A DNA stretch of 64,000 bases from Hahella chejuensis KCTC 2396. Lineage in GTDB: Bacteria; Pseudomonadota; Gammaproteobacteria; Pseudomonadales; Oleiphilaceae. The stretch lies in NCBI RefSeq assembly GCF_000012985.1, contig NC_007645.1, positions 5,850,581 through 5,914,580 of the forward strand, in the 5' to 3' direction. The notes below the pieces were generated by a model. It saw nothing but the letters and a program-made list of their open reading frames with translations, ran no database searches and had not been told where the DNA came from. A program made the position numbers and the translations under genes. Below are positions 9,800-19,013 of this stretch, one piece after another. Position 1 is the stretch's first letter, and each line of letters opens with the position of its first letter.

Positions 9800-10402
9800 C
9801 TACTCTTTGACGACCAGATATAACGCCTGTTGCGCCAGTTCCTCCACCGTCATACTGCCTTCCGGCTTGTACCAGGTGATGGTCCAGCTCAAAGCGCCGG
9901 TCAGGAAACGCCGCAACACCGCCACGTCGCCTTTCACCAGACCCGCATCCCGGGCTTCGCTCAGGGTGTCGAGCCACAGGCCTTCGTATTGATCGCGCAG
10001 TTTCAGGATCTCATCCTGGCGGGGCTCAGACAGACTGCGCCACTCATACACCAGCACCGTCATCGCTTCACCGGTGCCGCCCAACACCGACTCCAGCTCA
10101 CAACGCAACAGCGCCAGCAGCCGGTCGCGAGGCGTTGGAGCCTGTTCCAGGGCTTCGCGCATTTTGGCGGTGATGTACAGAATGGTCTCTTCCATCACCG
10201 CAAACAGGATATCTTCCTTACTGCGGAAATGATGAAAAATACTGCCGCTCTGGATGCCCACGGAAGCAGCCAGATCTCTCACCGTTGTACGTTCGTAGCC
10301 TTTTTCTTTGAACAGGTGCGCAGCCTTGGCCAGCAACCTGCCCCTGGCGCTCTGAGGGTCGGTGATGCGTCCCTCTTCGATAAGTTGCGCAAGTTGTTTC
10401 AT
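9800..10402 (-). CDS. atuR: TetR-family repressor of the terpene (atu) cluster
   Basis: About 200 residues. The N-terminal TetR helix-turn-helix is clear: TVRDLAASVGIQSGSIFHHF followed by SKEDIL. The C-terminal ligand domain includes WYKPEGSMTVEELAQQA, as in acyl-CoA-responsive TetR proteins. It is divergent from an atuABCDEFGH-type gene run, exactly as atuR is in Pseudomonas aeruginosa, and the intergenic region holds a palindrome. A TTG at 10408, two codons upstream, has a better-spaced GGA and could be the real start. Function is inferred from family plus location; the ligand is presumably a terpenoid acyl-CoA. Confidence 0.8.
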   Translation of the reverse strand: MKQLAQLIEEGRITDPQSARGRLLAKAAHLFKEKGYERTTVRDLAASVGIQSGSIFHHFRSKEDILFAVMEETILYITAKMREALEQAPTPRDRLLALLRCELESVLGGTGEAMTVLVYEWRSLSEPRQDEILKLRDQYEGLWLDTLSEARDAGLVKGDVAVLRRFLTGALSWTITWYKPEGSMTVEELAQQALYLVVKE

Positions 10403-10568
10403 AAGCAATCACATTCCTGAGCTGACTGATGGGAGCCTCCGCGGCGGAATCCGGGGGCCGTCGCGGGGCCGGACATTCTAACGGCAAACGTCGGAAAAAA
10501 CTCCCTCATGGCGCTTAGCCGAAGGTTTACATCGTTCCTAAGTCTATCTCAATTCGCCCCCTTTACAA

Positions 10569-10586
10569 ACCAAGCGCTTGCTTGGT
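10569..10586. promoter_or_regulatory. Perfect 7-4-7 inverted repeat upstream of atuA, candidate AtuR operator
   Basis: ACCAAGC, spacer GCTT, GCTTGGT: arms are perfectly complementary and the site sits between atuR (start 10402) and atuA (start 10702). TetR repressors of acyl-CoA catabolism typically bind palindromes of this size in the divergent promoter region. I did not find a second copy of the 18-mer in the window. Confidence 0.65.
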
Positions 10587-10701
10587 ATCGTTGGACAGGC
10601 TCGAATCAAACAATAAGCGTTCAACAACAATAACTCTTCAAACGACATACAGGCGATATCCGCATGTCAGCGATATTGATCAGAAAGGAACGGGCGATAC
10701 C

Positions 10702-12501
10702 ATGACCACCAAGTCTACTCTGCGCATTGGCTGCGCAGCCGCATTTTGGGGCGACACCAACACCGCTGCGGCGCAATTGCTGGAAAAAGGCGATCTCGAT
10801 TACATGGTGTTCGACTATCTGGCGGAAATCACCATGTCCATTCTCACCGGCCAGAAGCTGCAAGATCCTAATAAAGGCTACGCCACTGACTTCGTTGACC
10901 ATGTGATGAAGCCGCTCCTGCCGCGACTGAAGGAAAAAGGCGTGAAGGTGATCAGCAACGCCGGCGGCGTCAATCCCCAGGCCTGCCGCGACGCGTTGCA
11001 GGAACACATCGACAAACTGGGCCTCGATCTGAAAATCGCCGCCGTCATGGGAGATAACATCCTGCATCGCCGAGCAGAGTTTGAACGCCAGAATCTGACG
11101 GATATGTTCTCCGGCGTTCCCCTGCCCCCGGTCTGTGTCAGCATGAACGCTTATCTGGGCGCGCCGGGCGTCGTCACCGCCCTCGCGCACGGCGCTGACA
11201 TCGTCATTACCGGGCGGGTGGTGGACAGCGCACTGGTGCTGGCGCCGCTGGTTCATAAGTTCGGCTGGTCCATGGATGAGTATGACAGGCTGGCCCAAGG
11301 CAGCCTGGCGGGCCATATCATTGAATGCGGCGCGCAATGCACCGGCGGTAATTTCACCGACTGGCGCAATGTGGAAGGCTTCGACAACATGGGGTTTCCT
11401 ATCGTGGAAGTCGACGCCAACGGAGATTTTACTGTCACCAAACCTGAAGCCACCGGCGGTCTGGTCAGCCTGGGAACCGTGTCCGAGCAATTGGTTTATG
11501 AAATCGGCGACCCCGGCTCTTATCTGTTGCCGGACGTCATTTGCGATTTCACCCAGGTAAAACTGCAGCAAGTCGGCCCGGATCGAGTCCGCGTCACCGG
11601 CGCCCGCGGGCGCGCGCCTACCGACAAATACAAAGTGTGCGCCACCTATCCGGACGGCCATAAATGCGTCGCCACTTTCCTCATGGCCGGCATCGACGCC
11701 GCCGCTAAAGCAAAAATCACCGCCGACGCCATTCTTCGTAAAACCCAGACGCAGTTTGAAGAACGCGGCTGGCCAGGGTTCACCGAGACGGACATTGAGC
11801 TGCTGGGAACGGAAGCCACTTACGGCGCCCACGCCCAGACCGGCCATTGCCGGGAAGTAGTAGTGAAAATAGCCTGCGCGCATCCGCAAAAAGAAGCGCT
11901 GGCGTTGTTTTCCCGGGAGATCGCCCAGGCGGCCACCGGTATGGCGCCGGGCATCACCGGCATCGTAGGCGGACGGCCCACGGTTTGGCCAAAGATCCGT
12001 TTATTCTCGTTTCTGACGAAGAAAGACGGCATCACCATCACCGCCAATATGGAAGGCGTAGGCAAGCATGTTGAAGTGAACTGGGGAGGCGACCCTGAGC
12101 CTTCTCCTGCGGAAGCAGTCCATATTGACTCTGCTCCGCTGGAGCCGACACAGACGGAGGTTCCTCTCATCCGGTTGGCGTGGGCTCGTTCCGGCGACAA
12201 AGGCGACCACGCCAATATCGGCGTGATTGCGCGCCGGGCGGAGTATCTTCCCTACATTCGCGCAGCGCTCACCGAAACGACGGTGCGCGATTATATGCAA
12301 CATGTGCTGCATCCACAGAATGGACGCGTCACCCGTTGGGATCTGCCGGGCATATCCGCCCTGAACTTCCTGCTGGAGAACAGCCTGGGCGGCGGAGGCG
12401 TCGCCAGTCTGCGTATCGATCCGCAGGGGAAAGCCTTCGCCCAGCAGTTGCTGGAATTCCCGATCCCCATTCCCAGCAGCATTGCAGAGGAGTTGGCCTG
12501 A
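10702..12501 (+). CDS. atuA: AtuA, acyclic terpene utilisation protein (DUF1446 family)
   Basis: A 599-residue cytoplasmic protein of the AtuA/DUF1446 family. Start set at 10702 ([10 protein letters not shown]), after AAAGGA; the open frame runs on upstream but that part has no family-like sequence and overlaps the candidate operator. Conserved-looking parts are [17 protein letters not shown] near the start, [15 protein letters not shown], a [18 protein letters not shown] stretch, and a C-terminal segment [20 protein letters not shown]. AtuA is required for citronellol/geraniol growth in Pseudomonas, but its biochemical step is unsettled. First gene of the operon; 1 bp separates its stop from the next ATG. 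Confidence 0.9.
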   Translation: MTTKSTLRIGCAAAFWGDTNTAAAQLLEKGDLDYMVFDYLAEITMSILTGQKLQDPNKGYATDFVDHVMKPLLPRLKEKGVKVISNAGGVNPQACRDALQEHIDKLGLDLKIAAVMGDNILHRRAEFERQNLTDMFSGVPLPPVCVSMNAYLGAPGVVTALAHGADIVITGRVVDSALVLAPLVHKFGWSMDEYDRLAQGSLAGHIIECGAQCTGGNFTDWRNVEGFDNMGFPIVEVDANGDFTVTKPEATGGLVSLGTVSEQLVYEIGDPGSYLLPDVICDFTQVKLQQVGPDRVRVTGARGRAPTDKYKVCATYPDGHKCVATFLMAGIDAAAKAKITADAILRKTQTQFEERGWPGFTETDIELLGTEATYGAHAQTGHCREVVVKIACAHPQKEALALFSREIAQAATGMAPGITGIVGGRPTVWPKIRLFSFLTKKDGITITANMEGVGKHVEVNWGGDPEPSPAEAVHIDSAPLEPTQTEVPLIRLAWARSGDKGDHANIGVIARRAEYLPYIRAALTETTVRDYMQHVLHPQNGRVTRWDLPGISALNFLLENSLGGGGVASLRIDPQGKAFAQQLLEFPIPIPSSIAEELA

Positions 12502-12502
12502 T

Positions 12503-13366
12503 ATGCCCTATCAATCGGTATTCCGGGAAAACGCATTCGCTGACCGCGCCGTCATTGTCACCGGCGGGGGCAGCGGCATAGGGCGCTGCGTCGCTCACGA
12601 ACTCGCGGCGCTCGGCGCACGAGTCGCCATCATCGGTCGCAAGCAGGAAAAGCTGGAGCGCGTACTGGCGGAGATTCATGAGGATGGCGGAGCCGCCAGC
12701 GCGTATGTCTGCGATATTCGCGAAGAAGACAAAGTGAAGGCGGTCATCGCAGAAATACTTGCGGAACTGGGTCCTGTCCATGGCTTGGTGAACAATGCCG
12801 GCGGTCAGTACCCCGCGCCTCTTTCAGCCATTAATCAAAAAGGATTTGAAACCGTAGTGCGCACCAATCTGGTAGGCGGATTTCTGATGGCCCGCGAGCT
12901 GTATAACCAATGCCTCAATAAACAGGGCGGCGCCATCGTCAACATTATCGCCGACATGTGGGGCGGCATGCCCGGCATGGGGCACTCGGGGGCCGCCCGC
13001 GCCGGCATGGACAACTTCACCAAAACCGCCGCCGTGGAATGGGCGGCGGCGGGAGTCCGCGTTAACGCCGTGGCGCCGGGCTGGATCGCCTCCAGCGGAC
13101 TGGACCATTACGACGCCAGCATGAAACCCATGCTGCTGTCACTGGCCAATGGCGTGCCGTTGAAACGCCTGGGAACGGAGGCCGAAGTTTCCGCCGCCAT
13201 CTGCTTCCTACTCAGCGAGGCGGCGGCGTTTATCAGCGGAGCCACCTTGAGAGTGGACGGAGCCGCCTCCCAGGGCGGTCGCGTATGGCCGCTGCCGAAA
13301 GCGAAAAACGTACCGGTCTACAACGGCTTCCATCGCGCCGTCCGACCCAAAGTCCTCGACGATTAA
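12503..13366 (+). CDS. atuB: SDR-type acyl-CoA oxidoreductase in atuB position
   Basis: A 287-residue short-chain dehydrogenase/reductase. The nucleotide motif VTGGGSGIGR and the NNAGGQ motif are present. The usual Tyr-x-x-x-Lys is missing: the region reads HSGAARAGMDNFTK, so Tyr is replaced by Ser and Lys by Arg when aligned. This pattern is known from peroxisomal trans-2-enoyl-CoA reductase and 2,4-dienoyl-CoA reductase relatives, so an enoyl- or dienoyl-CoA reductase activity is plausible. Databases name the atuB position citronellol/citronellal dehydrogenase, which fits this active site less well. Starts 1 bp after atuA, with GAGGAG inside the atuA end. Confidence 0.82.
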   Translation: MPYQSVFRENAFADRAVIVTGGGSGIGRCVAHELAALGARVAIIGRKQEKLERVLAEIHEDGGAASAYVCDIREEDKVKAVIAEILAELGPVHGLVNNAGGQYPAPLSAINQKGFETVVRTNLVGGFLMARELYNQCLNKQGGAIVNIIADMWGGMPGMGHSGAARAGMDNFTKTAAVEWAAAGVRVNAVAPGWIASSGLDHYDASMKPMLLSLANGVPLKRLGTEAEVSAAICFLLSEAAAFISGATLRVDGAASQGGRVWPLPKAKNVPVYNGFHRAVRPKVLDD

Positions 13367-13382
13367 CAGCCGGAACCGCGCC

Positions 13383-14999
13383 ATGCCGAAGCTCACCTCT
13401 CAAATTGACATTCATTCCGAAGAATTCGCCGCCAACCGCAGCGCTATGATGACGGCGATCGAATCCTTCCGCAGCATAGAAAGCAAAGTGCGCGAGAAAG
13501 CCCTGGAGGCCCGCGAGAAGTTTCATAAAAAAGGCAAGCTATTGCCCGGAGAGCGCCTGAATCTATTGCTTGATCGCGGCGCGCCTTTTCTGGAACTGTG
13601 CTCCCTCGCCGGCTACAAGATGCATGACGACAAAGACGGCTCCTACGCCGGCGGCGGCTCCATCGTGGGCATCGGTTATGTGCAAGGCGTGCGCTGCCTG
13701 ATCATCGTCAGCAACAGCGCCGTCAAAGGCGGGGCGATTTCTCCCGCCGGACTGGAAAAAACCTTGCGCGTACAGCAGATCGCCATGGAGAACAAGCTGC
13801 CGGTGATCACTCTGGCGGAATCCGCCGGCGCCAATCTCAACTACGCGACGGACATTTTCGTGCAGGGCGCGCGGGGCTTCGCCAATCAGTGCCGCCTTTC
13901 CGCCGCAGGACTTCCCCAGGTCACCGTGGTGCATGGCAACGCCACCGCAGGCGGCGCTTATCAGCCCGGGCTGTCCGATTATGTGATCGCGGTGAAAAAC
14001 AAAGCCAAAATGTTCCTCGCCGGACCGCCGTTATTGAAAGCCGCCACCGGTGAAATCGCCGACGACGAAACTCTGGGCGGCGCCGAGATGCACGCCTCCA
14101 TCGCCGGTACCGCAGAATTTCTGGCGGAGGACGACGCTGACGGCGTGCGTCTGGCGCGGGATATTCTGAAACGCATTCCCTGGAACGATCAGCTCGCTCC
14201 GGCGCCTGCGCGCACCTGGAAAGAACCGCTGTATCCAACGGAAGAACTGCTTGGCGTGGTTCCCGCCGACGCCCGCAAACCCTATGACGTACGCGAAATC
14301 GTCGCCCGCATCGCGGATGGCTCTGAGTATCTGGACTTCAAACCGCTCTACGATAATCAAACAGTATGCGGCTTCCTCCACATTCAGGGCATGGCCTGCG
14401 GCGTCATTGGCAACAACGGCCCTATCACCCCCAAAGGCGCCGCCAAGGCCGCTCAGTTCATCCAGCTTTGCGAGCAAAGCAATACCGCGATCCTGTTCTT
14501 CCATAACACCACCGGGTTTATGGTCGGCACGGATGCGGAACAGAACGGCGTCATCAAGCACGGCTCCAAGATGTTGCAAGCGGTGGCCAACGCCAAGGTT
14601 CCCCGACTGACCATGGTGGTCGGCGGCTCTTACGGCGCCGGCAACTACGCCATGTGCGGCCGAGGCCTGGACCCAAGGTTCATCTTTTCCTGGCCCAACA
14701 GCCGCACCGCCGTCATGGGCGGCGCTCAGGCGGGCAAGGTGCTCCGCATCGTCACCGAAGAAAAGCAGGCCAAACTGGGCCTGACGCCGGACCCGAAGAT
14801 GCTCGACGACATTGAGAAAACCGCGGCGGAAAAAATTGAGCAAGGCTCCAGCGCCCTCTACGGAACCGCGCGTTTATGGGATGACGGGCTGATCGATCCC
14901 CGCGACACCCGTCGCGTTCTGGCGTTGCTGCTGGATGTTTGTTACGAGGCGGAGCGCAGAGCGCTGCGCCCCAATACTTTTGGCGTGGCGCGCTTCTGA
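13383..14999 (+). CDS. atuC: Geranyl-CoA carboxylase, carboxyltransferase (beta) subunit
   Basis: A 538-residue biotin-dependent carboxyltransferase beta subunit. N-half: GGGSIVGIGYVQGVRCLI and SAGANL; C-half: NGPITPKGAAKAAQFIQLC, FHNTTGFMVG and GGSYGAGNYAMCGRG, the crotonase-fold motifs binding acyl-CoA and biotin. Methylcrotonyl-CoA carboxylase (LiuB) has the same architecture; assignment to geranyl-CoA rests on the atuA/atuD/atuE neighbours and gene order. It pairs with the biotin subunit encoded three genes downstream and carboxylates the gamma-methyl of cis-geranyl-CoA. The gene sits 16 bp after the SDR gene. Confidence 0.88.
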   Translation: MPKLTSQIDIHSEEFAANRSAMMTAIESFRSIESKVREKALEAREKFHKKGKLLPGERLNLLLDRGAPFLELCSLAGYKMHDDKDGSYAGGGSIVGIGYVQGVRCLIIVSNSAVKGGAISPAGLEKTLRVQQIAMENKLPVITLAESAGANLNYATDIFVQGARGFANQCRLSAAGLPQVTVVHGNATAGGAYQPGLSDYVIAVKNKAKMFLAGPPLLKAATGEIADDETLGGAEMHASIAGTAEFLAEDDADGVRLARDILKRIPWNDQLAPAPARTWKEPLYPTEELLGVVPADARKPYDVREIVARIADGSEYLDFKPLYDNQTVCGFLHIQGMACGVIGNNGPITPKGAAKAAQFIQLCEQSNTAILFFHNTTGFMVGTDAEQNGVIKHGSKMLQAVANAKVPRLTMVVGGSYGAGNYAMCGRGLDPRFIFSWPNSRTAVMGGAQAGKVLRIVTEEKQAKLGLTPDPKMLDDIEKTAAEKIEQGSSALYGTARLWDDGLIDPRDTRRVLALLLDVCYEAERRALRPNTFGVARF

Positions 15000-15041
15000 C
15001 GCAGGCGCGACGAGGCAGGTTTACACAGAGGAAAAATAACA

Positions 15042-16217
15042 ATGATATTCACTCAGGAACACAGCGAACTGCGACGCACCGTGCGTAATTTCGTGCAGAA
15101 CGAAATCCAGCCCCATATCGATGAATGGGAAAAAGCCGGCGCCTACCCCATGCGCGAGATATTCAAAAAACTCGGCGATCTGGGCCTGCTCGGCATTCAT
15201 AAACCGGAAGAATACGGCGGCCTGGGACTCGATTACAGCTATAACCTGGCCGCGGCGGAGGAGCTAGGCGCTTGCGGCGCCGGCGGCGTGCCCCTCTCCA
15301 TCGGCGTACAGACCGACATGTGCACCCCCGCCATCGCCCGCTTCGGCTCCCATGAACTGAAAAGTGAGTTTCTCGCTCCCGCCATTCGCGGCGAGATGAT
15401 CGGCTGTATCGGCGTGAGCGAAACCTCCGCCGGCTCCGATGTCGCCGGCCTGAAAACCAGCGCCCGCAAAGACGGCGACGACTATGTGATCAACGGCTCC
15501 AAAATGTGGATCACCAACTCGCCGCAAGCTGACTTCATGTGCCTGCTGGCCAATACCAGCGACGACAAACCGCATAAGAACAAAACTCTGATGGTCGTCC
15601 CCATGAACCTGCCGGGCATTGAAGTAGCCCCGCATCTGGACAAACTCGGCATGCGTTCTTCCGAAACCGCCCAGGTATTTTTCGATGACGTGCGCATTCC
15701 CCAGCGCTATCGCATCGGCGCGGAAGGCATGGGATTCATGATGCAGATGGTGCAGTTCCAGGAAGAGCGCATGTGGGGCGCCGCCAACACCATCAAGGCC
15801 TTGGAGGCCTGCGTTAATCAAACCATCGCCTACTGCCGGGAGCGCAAAACCTTCGGCCAGCCGTTGATCGACAACCAATACATTCATTTCCGCATGGCGG
15901 AGCTGCAAACAGAAATCGAAGCCCTGCGCGCCCTCACCTATCAAGCTTGCGAACTGTATATCCAGGGCAAAGACGTCACTCAACTGGCGTCCATGGCGAA
16001 ACTGAAAGCGGGCCGCCTCGGTCGCGAAGTCACCGACAGCTGCCTGCAATACTGGGGCGGCATGGGTTACATGTGGGACAACCCGGTGTCGCGGGCGTTC
16101 CGTGACGTGCGACTGGTCTCTATTGGCGGCGGCGCCGATGAAATCATGCTTGGCATCATCTGTAAGCTGATGGGAACGCTGCCAGGCAAACGCAGCGCCA
16201 ATTCCACAGGAGAATAA
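15042..16217 (+). CDS. atuD: Citronellyl-CoA dehydrogenase
   Basis: A 391-residue acyl-CoA dehydrogenase (FAD). Signature motifs: CIGVSETSAGSDVAGL and MWITNSPQADF (FAD/substrate), and CRERKTFGQPL. The usual C-terminal catalytic Glu of YEGT is replaced by Gly (IGGGADEIM). A Glu (Glu255, in IKALEACVNQTIAY) sits nine residues before the helix-G Tyr, the site used as base by isovaleryl-CoA and long-chain acyl-CoA dehydrogenases, so activity is expected. In Pseudomonas AtuD oxidises citronellyl-CoA to geranyl-CoA. Located 42 bp after atuC with an AGAGGA site, and 3 bp before atuE. Confidence 0.9.
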   Translation: MIFTQEHSELRRTVRNFVQNEIQPHIDEWEKAGAYPMREIFKKLGDLGLLGIHKPEEYGGLGLDYSYNLAAAEELGACGAGGVPLSIGVQTDMCTPAIARFGSHELKSEFLAPAIRGEMIGCIGVSETSAGSDVAGLKTSARKDGDDYVINGSKMWITNSPQADFMCLLANTSDDKPHKNKTLMVVPMNLPGIEVAPHLDKLGMRSSETAQVFFDDVRIPQRYRIGAEGMGFMMQMVQFQEERMWGAANTIKALEACVNQTIAYCRERKTFGQPLIDNQYIHFRMAELQTEIEALRALTYQACELYIQGKDVTQLASMAKLKAGRLGREVTDSCLQYWGGMGYMWDNPVSRAFRDVRLVSIGGGADEIMLGIICKLMGTLPGKRSANSTGE

Positions 16218-16220
16218 ATC

Positions 16221-17027
16221 ATGAGTCTTCCCGTCACCGAAACACTGCTGGCCGAGCAGCGCGACCACGCCCTGCACATCACCCTGAACCGTCCTCAGGT
16301 CCGCAACGCCATGAGCCTGCAGATGGTGCGCGAGATCATGGCGCTATTCGACTACGCCGATACCGACGACAGTATTCGCGCCATGGTTCTGCGCGGCGCC
16401 GACAGTCACTTCTGCGCCGGGGGAGATATCGCCGACATGGCCGCCGCCCGCGCCGAGGCGGGGTCAGGAAACAGCGATCCATTCCAGGCGCTGAACCGGG
16501 AGTTCGGACGCATGATCACGCGCGTCAATCAGGCGTCGCAGACAGTGGTAGCGTTACTGGAAGGCTCAGTGCTGGGCGGCGGCTTCGGACTGGCCTGCGT
16601 CAGCGACGTCGCCATCACCCTGAGCAGCGCCCGCTTTGGCCTGCCGGAAACAGGGCTGGGCATTCCTCCTGCGCAAATCGCACCTTTCGTGGCGCGCCGC
16701 ATCGGCCTCACCCAAGCCCGTCGTCTGGCGCTGCTGGGCGTACGCTGCGACGGAGAAGAAGCGACAAGACTCGGCATCGCTCATGAGTGCGTCGCAAACG
16801 CCGATGATTTGGCGGAAAAGCTGGCGACGATCCTGGCGCAGATTAGACGCTGCGCGCCCCAGGCCAGCGCTGTCACGAAAAAGCTTTTGCTGGATGTAGA
16901 GTCCACTGAACTGGAAACGCTGCTGGATCGCGCCGCCGCCGACTTCTCCCGCGCCATCCAGGGCCCGGAAGGCAGAGAGGGCGCGCAGGCGTTCATGCAG
17001 AAACGCAACCCGGAGTGGGCGCAATGA
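16221..17027 (+). CDS. atuE: Isohexenylglutaconyl-CoA hydratase, crotonase family
   Basis: A 268-residue enoyl-CoA hydratase/isomerase fold. The oxyanion-hole segments are visible: SHFCAGGDIADM and EGSVLGGGFGLACVSDV. Of the two catalytic Glu of rat mitochondrial hydratase, the second is present (FGLPETGLGI) and the first is replaced by Gly (GGGFG). Loss of the first Glu occurs in other branched-chain hydratases and does not exclude activity. In the pathway it hydrates 3-isohexenylglutaconyl-CoA made by AtuC/AtuF. AGGAGA precedes the ATG; the stop overlaps the atuF start (ATGA). Confidence 0.85.
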   Translation: MSLPVTETLLAEQRDHALHITLNRPQVRNAMSLQMVREIMALFDYADTDDSIRAMVLRGADSHFCAGGDIADMAAARAEAGSGNSDPFQALNREFGRMITRVNQASQTVVALLEGSVLGGGFGLACVSDVAITLSSARFGLPETGLGIPPAQIAPFVARRIGLTQARRLALLGVRCDGEEATRLGIAHECVANADDLAEKLATILAQIRRCAPQASAVTKKLLLDVESTELETLLDRAAADFSRAIQGPEGREGAQAFMQKRNPEWAQ

Positions 17028-18979
17028 TCACGAAGATACTGGTCGCCAACCGGGGCGAAATCGCCTGTCGGGTGATCCGCACCGCCCGCGACCTCGGCTT
17101 TCGCACCGTCGCCGTCTACAGCGACGCGGACCGCGACGCGCCTCACGCCTTGTTGGCGGACGAAGCGGTGCGACTCGGCCCGGCGCCCGTGGCGGAGTCC
17201 TATCTGGATGGCGATAAAATCCTCGCCGCCTGCCGCCTGAGCGGCGCCGACGCGGTGCATCCCGGCTATGGATTTCTTTCAGAAAACGCCCGTTTTGCAG
17301 AGCTGTGCGCAGACGCCGGCGTGACCTTTATCGGTCCTCCCGCCGACGCCATCGCCCTGATGGGCAGCAAACGCCTATCTAAGCTGGCGATGCAGGATGC
17401 GGAAGTCCCCTGTATTCCCGGCTACGAAGGCGAGGACCAAAGCGACGCCACATTGATAGCCGAGGCCGGACGCATTGGCTTCCCGGTCATGATCAAGGCC
17501 TCCGCCGGCGGCGGCGGTCGCGGCATGCGCCTGGCGCAGGGCGAAGCAGAGTTGGCGGAGCAAATCAAAACGGCGCGCTCGGAAGCCCTCAACGCCTTCG
17601 GCAGCGACGAACTGATTCTGGAAAAAGCCTTACTAAAACCCCGTCATATCGAAATCCAGGTATTCGCCGATTCTCATGGCTCCGCCCTGTATCTGGGTGA
17701 ACGGGACTGCTCCGTGCAGCGCAGGCACCAGAAGGTCGTAGAGGAAGCGCCTTCCCCCTTCGTCGACGCAGAGCTGCGCGAGCGTATGGGCGCGGCGGCG
17801 GTGAAAGCCGCCCAGTCCTGCGGTTATGTCGGGGCGGGCACCGTGGAATTTCTGGTAGATCAGGACAAGCAGTTTTATTTTCTGGAAATGAACACCCGTC
17901 TGCAGGTGGAGCACCCCGTTACTGAACTGGTCACTGGTTTTGATCTGGTGGCGTGGCAGATTCAGGTCGCCGCCGGCTCAGCATTACCAGTCACTCAGGA
18001 ACAAGTGCGCATTCAAGGGCACGCCATGGAAGTGCGTCTGTATGCGGAAGATCCGCAGCAGAATTTTCTGCCCCAGACCGGCCGCATTCAACGCTGGCGA
18101 CCGGCGCGGAACGAAGGCGTACGCATCGACGATGGCGTCAAAGAGGGTCAAACCATTACGCCCCATTACGACCCCATGCTGGCGAAAATCATCGCCTGGG
18201 GCGCGGACCGGGAAGAAGCCCGTCGCCGCCTGATACGGGCCGTGGAAGACAGCCTGCTGTTCGGCGTCACCGGCAATCAGCGCTTTCTGGCCAATATTCT
18301 CAAACACCCCACATTTCAACGAGGCGAAGCCAATACCGGCTTTCTCGCCAATGAGTTCAAGGACGATCCCTCATTGTCGCCACAAACACCGGCGGATTTA
18401 GTCGTGGCGCTGGCGGCGCTGATTTTCCACCACCAGAGCGACGCCGCTCATCCTCACTGCAACTGGCGCAGCGCCGGCTATCAATCATGGCCCTACGAAC
18501 TGCGCAGCAGCGACGATATTTGGGAGCTGGCGCTGGAAGCGCAGGAAAATGGCGCTTTCCAGGTCAGACTTGACGAGCGCGTCCTCACTCTCGGATTACA
18601 CAGTATTGAGCCGGAGCAGGCGCTGTTCGAATGTGACGGTCTGCGCCGCCGGGTGCGCTATTTACGGCAAGAAAATCGTCTATCCATGCATCTCGACGGC
18701 TGCGTCTATGAGTTTGAAGACCTGACCCACGCCCCGGCTGAAGCAGGCGATGTCGCTGGCGACGGCAGCATCCGCGCCTCCATGGACGGCCGTATCGTGG
18801 ATGTGCTGGTCGAGCCGGGACAGCAGGTGGAGAAAGGCGCCACGCTGGTGGTGCTGGAAGCCATGAAAATGGAGCATCCGCTGAAAGCGGATATCTCAGG
18901 CGTGGTGACGGAGGTCAAAGTGAAAACCGGCGATCAGGTCAGAATCCGTGAGCTGCTGGTCACCCTCAGCGCGGATTAG
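17024..18979 (+). CDS. atuF: Geranyl-CoA carboxylase, biotin (alpha) subunit
   Basis: A 651-residue biotin carboxylase plus biotin carrier. Biotin carboxylase: ILVANRGEIACRVIRTA at the start, Gly-rich ATP loop KASAGGGGRGMR, CSVQRRHQK and EMNTRLQVEHPVTE. A linker follows, then a C-terminal biotinyl domain with AMKMEH; the biotinylated Lys is about residue 615. Same layout as methylcrotonyl-CoA carboxylase alpha, so the geranyl-CoA assignment rests on context. Start chosen at 17024 (MITKILV) rather than 17015 because that ATG overlaps the atuE stop in ATGA. Confidence 0.9.
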   Translation: MITKILVANRGEIACRVIRTARDLGFRTVAVYSDADRDAPHALLADEAVRLGPAPVAESYLDGDKILAACRLSGADAVHPGYGFLSENARFAELCADAGVTFIGPPADAIALMGSKRLSKLAMQDAEVPCIPGYEGEDQSDATLIAEAGRIGFPVMIKASAGGGGRGMRLAQGEAELAEQIKTARSEALNAFGSDELILEKALLKPRHIEIQVFADSHGSALYLGERDCSVQRRHQKVVEEAPSPFVDAELRERMGAAAVKAAQSCGYVGAGTVEFLVDQDKQFYFLEMNTRLQVEHPVTELVTGFDLVAWQIQVAAGSALPVTQEQVRIQGHAMEVRLYAEDPQQNFLPQTGRIQRWRPARNEGVRIDDGVKEGQTITPHYDPMLAKIIAWGADREEARRRLIRAVEDSLLFGVTGNQRFLANILKHPTFQRGEANTGFLANEFKDDPSLSPQTPADLVVALAALIFHHQSDAAHPHCNWRSAGYQSWPYELRSSDDIWELALEAQENGAFQVRLDERVLTLGLHSIEPEQALFECDGLRRRVRYLRQENRLSMHLDGCVYEFEDLTHAPAEAGDVAGDGSIRASMDGRIVDVLVEPGQQVEKGATLVVLEAMKMEHPLKADISGVVTEVKVKTGDQVRIRELLVTLSAD

Positions 18980-19013
18980 TCATTACATAAAAACAACAAA
19001 CAAGGATCACCCC

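Noticed and set aside
10621-11889. Minus-strand open frame of about 422 codons
   Set aside because: Antisense to atuA, which is a clear family member in a conserved operon.
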